A stretch of 45,012 bases of DNA from an uncultured Acidobacteriota bacterium (GTDB lineage Bacteria > Acidobacteriota > Terriglobia > Bryobacterales > Bryobacteraceae): positions 1 through 45,012 of the forward strand of contig CAADGY010000031.1 in NCBI GenBank assembly GCA_900696665.1, read 5' to 3'. The number at the start of each line of letters is the position of its first letter. Within the stretch, counting starts at the first letter, position 1. The notes under the pieces were generated by a model, which made no database searches, had not been told where the DNA came from, and saw only the letters and a list, made by a program, of their open reading frames with translations. Shown here piece after piece: positions 7,387-14,755 of this stretch. The position numbers and the translations under genes were made by a program.

Positions 7387-8424
7387 ATGAGATTCGTAAA
7401 CGCGCATCGTGCTCTTTCCCTGCGAAGACGAAAGGCCCGCTTGACGGCGGGCCTTTCCGCCGCGGGGATCACCTTGGCCGGGTGTCTGTTGGCGCTGCCG
7501 GGTCTCCGGGGCCAGGCTCAGCCGGGGCAGCAGACGGCGCAGGAACAAGCTCAAACTACAGAAGCTCAAACTCCACCCGAGCCGGCCACTTATATCGGCT
7601 CGGAAACCTGCCAGGCTTGTCACGAGGACATTTTCAAGGCATTTGAGAAGAATGCCCACGCCGCCGTCGAGAAAGACAGTAAACGGGGTTGGGAGGGAAA
7701 GTCCTGCGAATCCTGCCACGGGCCCGGGTCGAAACATGCCGAATCCGCTTCGGCAGACGATATTGTGAATCCGCGCAAACAACATCCGGCTAAGGCTGAC
7801 CGGAACTGTCTGAAGTGCCATCTAAACCAGCCAACACAAGCCGGCCGGATACACGGCGGACATGCCAGAAATCAGGTGAGTTGTGTAAACTGCCACCCAG
7901 TTCACCAAACCACCAGGAGTGGAATGGTTCCACGCAAAGTGGATGCCATAAACCAGCAGTGCTCCAGTTGCCACACATCGGCCTGGGCGCAATTCCAGCG
8001 TCCGCACGCACACAGGCTGCCCCAAGGCGCTATGTCCTGCGTGGACTGCCATAACCCGCACGGCAGTTTCCTGCCGAACTCCGTCAAGGCGGTCTCGGCC
8101 AACGAGCCGGGCTGTATGAAGTGCCATAGCGACAAACGCGGGCCTTTCGCATTCGAACATCCGCCGGTACGGTTGGAAGGTTGCAGTGCGTGCCACGAAC
8201 CGCACGGTTCCACCAATCCGCGCATGTTAACCCGGCACGAAGTACGGTTCCAGTGCCTGGAGTGTCATTCCAATATCGCGATGCCGGTCGCGGCGAACCA
8301 GCCGGGAACGCTCGGCGGAACTCCGCCGGCATTCCACGACCTGCGCAGTCCCAGGTTTCGTAACTGCACGGTGTGTCATATGAAGATACATGGCTCACAT
8401 GTAAATCGGGCGCTCCTGCGATGA
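7387..8424 (+). CDS. DmsE/MtrA-family decaheme c-type cytochrome
   Basis: The protein has 345 residues with ten CXXCH motifs (CQACH at 75, CESCH, CLKCH, CVNCH, CSSCH, CVDCH, CMKCH, CSACH, CLECH, CTVCH) spread evenly, as in MtrA, PioA and DmsE. These proteins sit inside the MtrB-type barrel and carry electrons through the outer membrane. The N-terminus is arginine-rich, then hydrophobic, with an LAGC sequence at 30-33 and an alternative signal peptidase I site after GQA, so soluble versus lipid-anchored is undecided. A Q/E/T/P-rich linker (about 43-66) precedes the haem part. The stop codon overlaps the start of the porin gene in an ATGA, fitting one-to-one assembly of the cytochrome with its barrel. 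It begins 28 bases after the upstream decaheme gene. Confidence 0.92.
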   Translation: MRFVNAHRALSLRRRKARLTAGLSAAGITLAGCLLALPGLRGQAQPGQQTAQEQAQTTEAQTPPEPATYIGSETCQACHEDIFKAFEKNAHAAVEKDSKRGWEGKSCESCHGPGSKHAESASADDIVNPRKQHPAKADRNCLKCHLNQPTQAGRIHGGHARNQVSCVNCHPVHQTTRSGMVPRKVDAINQQCSSCHTSAWAQFQRPHAHRLPQGAMSCVDCHNPHGSFLPNSVKAVSANEPGCMKCHSDKRGPFAFEHPPVRLEGCSACHEPHGSTNPRMLTRHEVRFQCLECHSNIAMPVAANQPGTLGGTPPAFHDLRSPRFRNCTVCHMKIHGSHVNRALLR

Positions 8425-10454
8425 GACACCTACTTGCTCTTCTATTGCTGCTGCCACTGGCCGTGTGGGCCCAAGCTCCGGCCGCAGAACCGGCGCAAGA
8501 GGCCAAGCCCGCTGATTCGGAAGCGGAAGCGAAACCCGCTGAACCCGCGGCCGATACGGCAGCCGCGGAATCCCCGGCTCCGGAAACGGAGCGATGGATT
8601 AGCGGAACTCTCGATTTCGGTTACCGGTGGGTGAGCGATACCGGCGGCAATTTCAATTCATATCGCAGCGTGATCGATCTTGGCGAAGGTCCCAAGTTGT
8701 TCGGCCTGGATCTGACGCTGCAACCGGCATCTTCGCGGCTGCTGGACCGGCTCGATATCTTCGCCCATAACTGGGGCGGCGAGCCGTATACCACCGCTCG
8801 TCTGTTTGCACGGAAGCAACGCGCATACCAGCTTTCATTCGATTACCGCAACATCGACTATTTCAATTTTTTACCTTCCTTCGCCAACCCGCTGGTGGGA
8901 CAGGGTGCGTTGATTCCTCAGCGTGCTTTCGACACGCGCCGCCGCACGATCGACACCGAACTCGAGCTATTCCCCAGCGCAAGGATCGTTCCTTACGTTG
9001 CATTTACGCGCAATTCCGGCGATGGCTCCGGCATCACGCCCTTTCAGACGGACAGCAACGAGTATCCGGTTCCCACGCGCTTGCGGGATGAAACGAACAA
9101 CTACCGCGGCGGTGTCCGGTTCGAGATGAACCGGTGGCACGTGACGCTGGAGCAGGGCGGGCTCACCTTTAAGGACGACCAGAGGGTTTTTACGGACCAA
9201 CGGAATCCTGGCAACAGGACCACGCCGTTTTTCGGCGAGCAACTGTTTATCGACGGGCTTGAACAGGCCTACGGTGTGCGCGGGAGCAGCTTCTACAGCA
9301 AGGGGCTGGTGACTGCCAATCCGGCGTCCTGGGCGAACCTGTACGGCCAGTTTCTGTTCAGCCAGCCCACGACTGATGTGAATTACGGCGCCAATGCTTC
9401 CGGGTTGCTGACCATCCTGGCGGCACGCCGCTTCTACACCGGCCAGCAGGAATTCGTCGCTTCGGAATCGCGCATGCCGCATATATCGGGCAGCCTGAGC
9501 CTTGAAATCAGGCCGCTCGACCGGTTGCGGATTCTCGGGTCGTGGATGACGGACCGCTTCCACAACGCTTCTTCAATTTCGCTCACGGATGTTTTTCTTT
9601 TCGCGGCATCGCCGGACGAGGTGGAGCGAGCCTTTCAAACAGACCGCCTGGACGTCAATTACAACCGTTCGCAGATCGACGCGTTCTTCGACGTTACCCG
9701 TAAGATCACGCTGCGCGGAGGTTATCGCTACGTTTGGGGCGACGCCACCACGCGCGCTCCTCAGTTGAATCCCAGCGCCACACGTGAGCAGGGAGAGGTC
9801 TCGCGTCATGTGGGCATCGCCGGCTTCAATATTCGTCCTTCGCAGAACCTGAGCGCGAATTTCGAATACGAAGGGTCGAGCGCAGACCGGACGTACTTCC
9901 GGACCAGCCTTCAGGATTTTCACAAAGTCAGGAGCCGCTTCAGGTATCAGATCCGGCCTTCGCTGCAGACGTTTGCTTACTTCTGGCTGGTAAAAAATCA
10001 AAACCCGGCGCCGGCCATCAATCTCGACTTTACCAGCGCCGCCGGCAGTATCGGCGCGCAATGGATACCTTCGTCCAATAAATGGGTATCTGTTATTGGG
10101 GAGTATACGCGATCGAAGCTCGATTCCAATATCTCGTTTATCGATCCGACGGATTTCTCTCGCACCCGGTCGATTTACGAAGATCACGCTCACACCGTGA
10201 CCGGGATGCTGGATGTGAATCTGCCGGCCATACATGGCCAGCAGCCAAAGCTGACGGCGGGTGGCTCTATGTTCCTCTCCACCGGCAGCCGCCCCACCGA
10301 TTATCACCAGCCGGTCGGGCGTTTTCTTGTGCCATTCGGCAAGCATGTTCACTGGTATGCTGAGTGGCGCTGGTACGGTTTCTTCGAGACGCTCTACAGG
10401 TACGAAGAATTCCGGACTCATCATTTCATCACCGGTTTCAGGCTGAACCTGTAA
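8421..10454 (+). CDS. MtrB/PioB-like outer-membrane beta-barrel porin
   Basis: The protein has 677 residues from the ATG at 8421 (MRHLLALLLLLPLAVWAQ, a clear Sec signal). A low-complexity Ala/Pro/Glu/Lys linker covers residues about 20-60. The remainder is repeated amphipathic beta-strand pattern with aromatic girdles, ending in FRLNL. Size, order and coupling to a DmsE-type decaheme cytochrome identify it as the sheath of a porin-cytochrome conduit, even though sequence conservation in this family is low. The CXXC seen near the N-terminus of Shewanella MtrB is absent. An in-frame ATG at 8373 would overlap the upstream gene by 52 bases and lacks a signal peptide, so 8421 is chosen. Confidence 0.85.
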   Translation: MRHLLALLLLLPLAVWAQAPAAEPAQEAKPADSEAEAKPAEPAADTAAAESPAPETERWISGTLDFGYRWVSDTGGNFNSYRSVIDLGEGPKLFGLDLTLQPASSRLLDRLDIFAHNWGGEPYTTARLFARKQRAYQLSFDYRNIDYFNFLPSFANPLVGQGALIPQRAFDTRRRTIDTELELFPSARIVPYVAFTRNSGDGSGITPFQTDSNEYPVPTRLRDETNNYRGGVRFEMNRWHVTLEQGGLTFKDDQRVFTDQRNPGNRTTPFFGEQLFIDGLEQAYGVRGSSFYSKGLVTANPASWANLYGQFLFSQPTTDVNYGANASGLLTILAARRFYTGQQEFVASESRMPHISGSLSLEIRPLDRLRILGSWMTDRFHNASSISLTDVFLFAASPDEVERAFQTDRLDVNYNRSQIDAFFDVTRKITLRGGYRYVWGDATTRAPQLNPSATREQGEVSRHVGIAGFNIRPSQNLSANFEYEGSSADRTYFRTSLQDFHKVRSRFRYQIRPSLQTFAYFWLVKNQNPAPAINLDFTSAAGSIGAQWIPSSNKWVSVIGEYTRSKLDSNISFIDPTDFSRTRSIYEDHAHTVTGMLDVNLPAIHGQQPKLTAGGSMFLSTGSRPTDYHQPVGRFLVPFGKHVHWYAEWRWYGFFETLYRYEEFRTHHFITGFRLNL

Positions 10455-10474
10455 AGCCGTAATATGGAGGGCTC

Positions 10475-11584
10475 ATGCGCCCCATTGTAATCGCTGCTCT
10501 CGTAAGCGTGTCCACCTTATGTCCCCTCTTCGGCGCGCTGCCGATACCCGGCGACGCCCGCGAAGGAGAGAAGATCTTCACGGAACAACGCTGCATAACC
10601 TGCCACAGTATTAGTGGGGTGGGAGGCAAGACCGCACCCGACTTGGGGAAACGCACCGGGCGCTCGTATACTCCCAACATGATGGCGGCGCTTATGTGGA
10701 ATCATGCGCCGGTGATGTGGAGCGCCATGGCGAAGCAGGGTGTGGACAAGCCCAGGCTAAGCCGGGAAAATGCCGCCGATCTGTTCGCGTATTTTTACGC
10801 GAAGCGATACTTCGATCACCCTGGGGACGCCGGACGCGGTAAGCGGCTGTTTCAAACCAAGAGTTGCGATAGCTGCCATGGTATCTCCGAAGCGAAAGCA
10901 GGGGGAGGCAAACCCGTTTCCCAATGGGAATCGCTGGGCGACAGCATTGAATTTTCCAAGGCGTTGTGGAATCACTCTTCGGAGATGAGCCGGGCCGCGG
11001 CTCAGAAGAATCTGAAGTGGCCGGAGTTGACGTCGCAGCAAATGACGGATCTTCTGGTGTTCTTCCAGAATCTGCCGGAGACAAAAAATCGGCAGGCGTC
11101 GTTCTTTCCGGCCGATGCCATAACGGGCCAGAAGCTCTTCGAACTGAAGGGCTGCGCCGATTGCCACAAGGAATCGAACTCGCTCGAGAACCGGTTTTCT
11201 TTCCGGTCCATGCAGGATTTCGCCGCCGCCATGTGGAACCACGCCCCATTGATGAAGCATCATCCCGAACTCAATACGGAGGAGATGCGGCGGATTGTAG
11301 GCTATCTGTGGTCCATTCAATTCTTCGAGCCCAAGGGCGATCCGCGGGTGGGCCGCCGCATCTTCGAGAACAAGCGCTGTGCGATGTGCCATGAAAACGC
11401 ACAGAGCGGAGCGCCCCGTCTCGCCGGGCAGGCGCCTGCAACGAGCTTCGAAATAGTGGCGGCTCTGTGGCATCACGGACCGGCGATGCTCGATAAGATG
11501 AGTCAGCAGGGTGTACGGTGGCCCCGTTTCAAATCGAACGAAATGGCGAATCTGGTGGCGTATCTCAATACGCTGGTAAAGTGA
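10475..11584 (+). CDS. Tetraheme c-type cytochrome with four tandem modules
   Basis: This exported 369-residue protein (signal MRPIVIAALVSVSTLCPLFGA) has four CXXCH sites at 40, 131, 227 and 302. Each lies in a repeated cytochrome-c-like module that starts with G-x-(K/R)-(I/L)-F and later carries W-(N/H)-H-x-x-x-M (75-81, 165-171, 254-260, and a variant LWHHGPAM in the fourth). The Met is a plausible axial haem ligand. GGAGG six bases upstream supports the start. It lies 20 bases after the porin gene, so it is likely a periplasmic electron carrier serving the conduit. I do not recognise a named family for the four-module form. Confidence 0.85.
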   Translation: MRPIVIAALVSVSTLCPLFGALPIPGDAREGEKIFTEQRCITCHSISGVGGKTAPDLGKRTGRSYTPNMMAALMWNHAPVMWSAMAKQGVDKPRLSRENAADLFAYFYAKRYFDHPGDAGRGKRLFQTKSCDSCHGISEAKAGGGKPVSQWESLGDSIEFSKALWNHSSEMSRAAAQKNLKWPELTSQQMTDLLVFFQNLPETKNRQASFFPADAITGQKLFELKGCADCHKESNSLENRFSFRSMQDFAAAMWNHAPLMKHHPELNTEEMRRIVGYLWSIQFFEPKGDPRVGRRIFENKRCAMCHENAQSGAPRLAGQAPATSFEIVAALWHHGPAMLDKMSQQGVRWPRFKSNEMANLVAYLNTLVK

Positions 11585-11614
11585 GATCCCGCGGTTCCTG
11601 ATAAAATCGTTGGT

Positions 11615-12295
11615 TTGAACGAGAATAAGGCCGAGATCCTCAGGCGGATTCAACTCTTCGCCGGCTTGAGCACCCACGAGTTGGAAGCGATCGCGTCTCA
11701 CGCCGTCGAGAAGCGCTATCGAAGCGGCGACGTGCTTTTCAACGAGGGTGAAGAGTGCGACGGTTTGTATGTCATCGCGCAGGGCGCGGTGAAGATCTAC
11801 AAGACGTCGATGGCGGGCCGGGAGATGACGATCGCGCTTGAGCAGGCGCCCGGCACTGTGGCGGAATTGCCGATGTTCGATGGCGGCGTCTACCCCGCAT
11901 CCGTCGCCGCCATCAATGAAGTCCGCGCCATTCTGATTCCAAAACGTGAGTTCTCACAGGTGTGCCGCCAGTACCCGGATGTTGCGCTGAAGGTGCTGGG
12001 CGTCGTTGGAAAGCGGTTACGGCATCTGGTGACGACGCTCGAAAGCGTCACGTTCGGAAGTGTCCGGCAGAGGCTCGCTAAGTTACTGCTCGATACCAGC
12101 GACCAGGCTGGTTCGAACATGTTCCCTCTCCCCATGACGCATCAGGAACTTGCTTCCCGTCTTGGCACTGTGCGCGAAGTCGTTTCACGCAACCTCAGCC
12201 GGTTTCAGGTTGAAGGTTTGATCAGCATTTCCGAACGGCAGATCGCGATCGCGAATCGTACCGGCCTCGAGCGCGAAGCCGCTACCGAACTATAA
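11615..12295 (+). CDS. Crp/Fnr-family transcriptional regulator
   Basis: The 226-residue protein has an N-terminal cyclic-nucleotide-binding-type beta-roll (about 10-125, with GDVLFNEGEECDGLYVIAQG) and a C-terminal winged helix-turn-helix (MTHQELASRLGTVREVVSRNL, about 168-188) with the ELAxxLGTxREVVSR recognition helix typical of the family. It lacks the N-terminal cysteine cluster of oxygen-sensing FNR and is closer to DNR/NnrR-like or CRP-like members. The likely start is a TTG at 11615. It sits 30 bases after the tetraheme gene and 84 bases before the NO reductase gene, whose promoter carries a fitting palindrome. Control of norB, and possibly of the cytochrome operon, is inferred. Confidence 0.9.
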   Translation: MNENKAEILRRIQLFAGLSTHELEAIASHAVEKRYRSGDVLFNEGEECDGLYVIAQGAVKIYKTSMAGREMTIALEQAPGTVAELPMFDGGVYPASVAAINEVRAILIPKREFSQVCRQYPDVALKVLGVVGKRLRHLVTTLESVTFGSVRQRLAKLLLDTSDQAGSNMFPLPMTHQELASRLGTVREVVSRNLSRFQVEGLISISERQIAIANRTGLEREAATEL

Positions 12296-12314
12296 ATCTA
12301 ATATATATACCTTC

Positions 12315-12330
12315 TGTGACTTCGGTCATA
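12315..12330. promoter_or_regulatory. Crp/Fnr-type palindromic operator upstream of norB
   Basis: TGTGAC-TTCG-GTCATA is an inverted repeat with one mismatch in six base pairs and a 4-base spacer, the geometry of FNR/DNR/NnrR-type sites. It is the only such site I noticed in this 84-base gap and lies about 50 bases before the norB start, directly downstream of a Crp/Fnr gene. An AT-rich run (12299-12309) is just upstream. Confidence 0.55.
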
Positions 12331-12379
12331 GGTAAGAATACCTCCCGGAATTACATTTGTTCCAGGACTCACATTTATT

Positions 12380-14683
12380 ATGGTTAAGGAAAAATCAGGA
12401 CTTTGGAAGCACGGACTTCTATTGACGCTTCTGTTCGGTTTCACGGTCATGATCGTTGGCGGGTATTCGATGTATCGGAGCCGTGCACCGATTCCGGAAG
12501 TGACTGTCGGCCCAAGAGGGCAAACGCTATTCACTGTGGAAGATATTCAAAATGGTCAAGATCTCTTTCGGAAACGAAATCTCATGAACTATGGCTCGGT
12601 GTTAGGGCACGGCGCATATCTTGGGCCGGACTACACCGCGGAAGCGCTGAACATCATGACGGCCGGCATGCAGGCGGCCGGCAGCGGCGGCGCTTACGAA
12701 ACAATGGACGTTGGACAAAAAGCTGCAATTGATGCGGAAATCGCTTCGGAATTACGGCAGAATACTTATGAAAATGGCATTCTGCGTTTTACAGAGAGAC
12801 AGGTAGCGGGTTGGAACCGGATCGTTGACCATTATCAAAGGACGTTCGCAAAAGGCGACACGGCCCGTTCCCTGCCGAAGGGTGCGCTGCTGCCGGAGCG
12901 CGAGGGCGGTGGAAACGTTGCGCTCGACCGGCAAGCAGCCAAGGAACTGGCGGCGTTTGTCACCTGGACAGCCTGGTTGTCGGTAGCCAAGCGGCCGGAA
13001 GCGGATCATTCCTACACCAACAACTGGCCCTACGACAAGACCGCCGGTAACACGGCAACCGCCGGTTCCATGATGTGGTCGGCGGCCAGTGTGGCCGGCC
13101 TGCTGATGTTTCTGGCCCTGATCCTTTACTTCCATCAGCGCTATCGTCTGAGCCCGGTGGATGTGGAAAACCCGCGGCTGCGGTTCGACATCGCCCGCAG
13201 TCCGCTGACGCCTTCGCAGCGCGCGGCGGCCAAGTTCTTCGTGGTCGCCATACTGCTCTTCCTTGTGCAAACTCTGCTTGGCGGCAAGATGGCGCACGAT
13301 TACGCGGAGGGGGCCACCTTTTATGGCCTTGATCTTTCGCAGTATCTTCCGTTCAATATTGCTCGCGGCTGGCATCTGCAACTGGCGATCTTCTGGATTG
13401 CGACGGCCTGGTTGGGAATGGGGATCTTCATCGCGCCGCTTGTGAGTGGCCGGGAACCGAAAGGTCAAAAACATCTAGTTAACATTCTGTTCTGGGCGCT
13501 GGTGGTGGTCGTCGTTGGAAGCATGACGGGCGAGTATCTGTCGGTTAAGGGTTATCTCGGTGAGACTTGGTGGTTGCTCGGCACGCAAGGGTGGGAGTAT
13601 CTGGAACTCGGGCGCATCTGGATGTATCTGCTGATTGCCGGCATGCTTATCTGGTTGTACATTGTGTACCGCGGTCTTAAGGCGGCCCTCGAAAGCGAGG
13701 GGGACCGGGGCGGACTCACGCACTTGCTGCTGTACTCGTCGGCAGCCATTCCGATCTTCTATTGCTTCGCTCTGTTTATCGACCGCAACAGTCACATCAC
13801 GATGGCGGACTACTGGCGCTGGTGGCTCATCCACCTGTGGGTAGAGGGCATGTTCGAAGTTTTCGCCGTAGTTGTCATCGGTTTCCTCATGGTTCGCCTG
13901 GGTCTGGTCACGGCTGAATCGACTCTTCGCGCGCTGTACTTCCAACTCATCATCCTGCTCGGCAGCGGTATCATCGGCACCGGGCATCACTATTACTGGA
14001 TTGGTGCGCCGGAGAGTTGGATGGCGCTTGGCGCGATCTTTTCGGCGCTCGAAGTGATTCCGCTGACGTTGCTGATGGTGGAAGCTTATGGCCAATACAA
14101 GGTGATCCGCGACGGTGGAATCGAATTCCCATATAAAGCGGCTTTCTGGTTCCTGGTGGCTACGGCATTCTGGAATCTCTTCGGTGCCGGTGCGCTCGGT
14201 TTCCTGATCAATCTGCCGTTCGTCAGCTACTTCCAGCACGGATCGTACCTCACCGCGGCACACGGCCACGGAGCGTTGATAGGCGTGTATGGCATGCTGG
14301 CGGTCGCGCTGGCGGCGTTTTCGCTGCGGAACATCATTGATCCGAAATATTGGAAAGAGAAGTGGGTCATGACGGGCTTCTGGGGACTCAATATCGGCCT
14401 CATGGGCATGATCGTGACGACGCTGTTTCCGGTCGGAGTGATGCAGGCGGTCGAATCGTTCCGGAACGGCTTCTGGTCGGCCCGTTCGTTCGAATTTTAT
14501 CAGCAGCCTCTAGTGAATAAACTGCTGTGGCTGCGAATGGTTCCCGACACCGTATTCATCGTTGTGGGCGTTCTCCCAATAGCGGCAGCAGCCATTTACG
14601 GCCTCTTCCATTTGCGGGCGCTCAGACCTATACCGGCCAACTTGACCGTGGAACAGGGAGAAAGGGAACTGGTCGGCGTTTGA
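12380..14683 (+). CDS. norB: Quinol-dependent nitric oxide reductase (qNOR)
   Basis: This 767-residue single-subunit NO reductase (also called norZ) reduces two NO to N2O at a haem b3/non-haem iron centre in the cytoplasmic membrane, using quinol. The N-terminal helix and periplasmic domain (NYGSVLGHGAYLGPDYTAEAL, about 70-90) are characteristic of the NorC-fused form. Haem and iron ligands are visible in ARGWHLQLA, HLWVEGMFEVFAV (His plus the family's Glu), GTGHHYYWIGAPE and AHGHGALIGVYG, spread over about 14 membrane helices. No CXXCH is present, which excludes the cytochrome-dependent type. The upstream palindrome and Crp/Fnr gene suggest NO-responsive expression. Role: NO detoxification or the N2O-forming step of partial denitrification; no nir or nos gene is visible. 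Confidence 0.96.
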   Translation: MVKEKSGLWKHGLLLTLLFGFTVMIVGGYSMYRSRAPIPEVTVGPRGQTLFTVEDIQNGQDLFRKRNLMNYGSVLGHGAYLGPDYTAEALNIMTAGMQAAGSGGAYETMDVGQKAAIDAEIASELRQNTYENGILRFTERQVAGWNRIVDHYQRTFAKGDTARSLPKGALLPEREGGGNVALDRQAAKELAAFVTWTAWLSVAKRPEADHSYTNNWPYDKTAGNTATAGSMMWSAASVAGLLMFLALILYFHQRYRLSPVDVENPRLRFDIARSPLTPSQRAAAKFFVVAILLFLVQTLLGGKMAHDYAEGATFYGLDLSQYLPFNIARGWHLQLAIFWIATAWLGMGIFIAPLVSGREPKGQKHLVNILFWALVVVVVGSMTGEYLSVKGYLGETWWLLGTQGWEYLELGRIWMYLLIAGMLIWLYIVYRGLKAALESEGDRGGLTHLLLYSSAAIPIFYCFALFIDRNSHITMADYWRWWLIHLWVEGMFEVFAVVVIGFLMVRLGLVTAESTLRALYFQLIILLGSGIIGTGHHYYWIGAPESWMALGAIFSALEVIPLTLLMVEAYGQYKVIRDGGIEFPYKAAFWFLVATAFWNLFGAGALGFLINLPFVSYFQHGSYLTAAHGHGALIGVYGMLAVALAAFSLRNIIDPKYWKEKWVMTGFWGLNIGLMGMIVTTLFPVGVMQAVESFRNGFWSARSFEFYQQPLVNKLLWLRMVPDTVFIVVGVLPIAAAAIYGLFHLRALRPIPANLTVEQGERELVGV

Positions 14684-14709
14684 GAAAAAAAATGGAGTGA
14701 GTTTCACGT

Positions 14710-14745
14710 AGCCGGCCGCTCGCCCAACCGGGTGTGCGGCCGGTT
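14710..14745. terminator. Bidirectional hairpin between norB and histidine kinase
   Basis: A 10-bp stem (AGCCGGCCGC at 14710-14719 with GCGGCCGGTT at 14736-14745, one G-T pair) closes a 16-base loop in the 72-base gap between two convergent genes. No long T-run follows, so termination strength is uncertain. Confidence 0.5.
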
Positions 14746-14755
14746 GCCGTTTCCG

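Noticed and set aside
10757-11701. 314-codon minus-strand open frame
   Set aside because: It is antisense to the tetraheme cytochrome and the start of the Crp/Fnr gene, both well supported.
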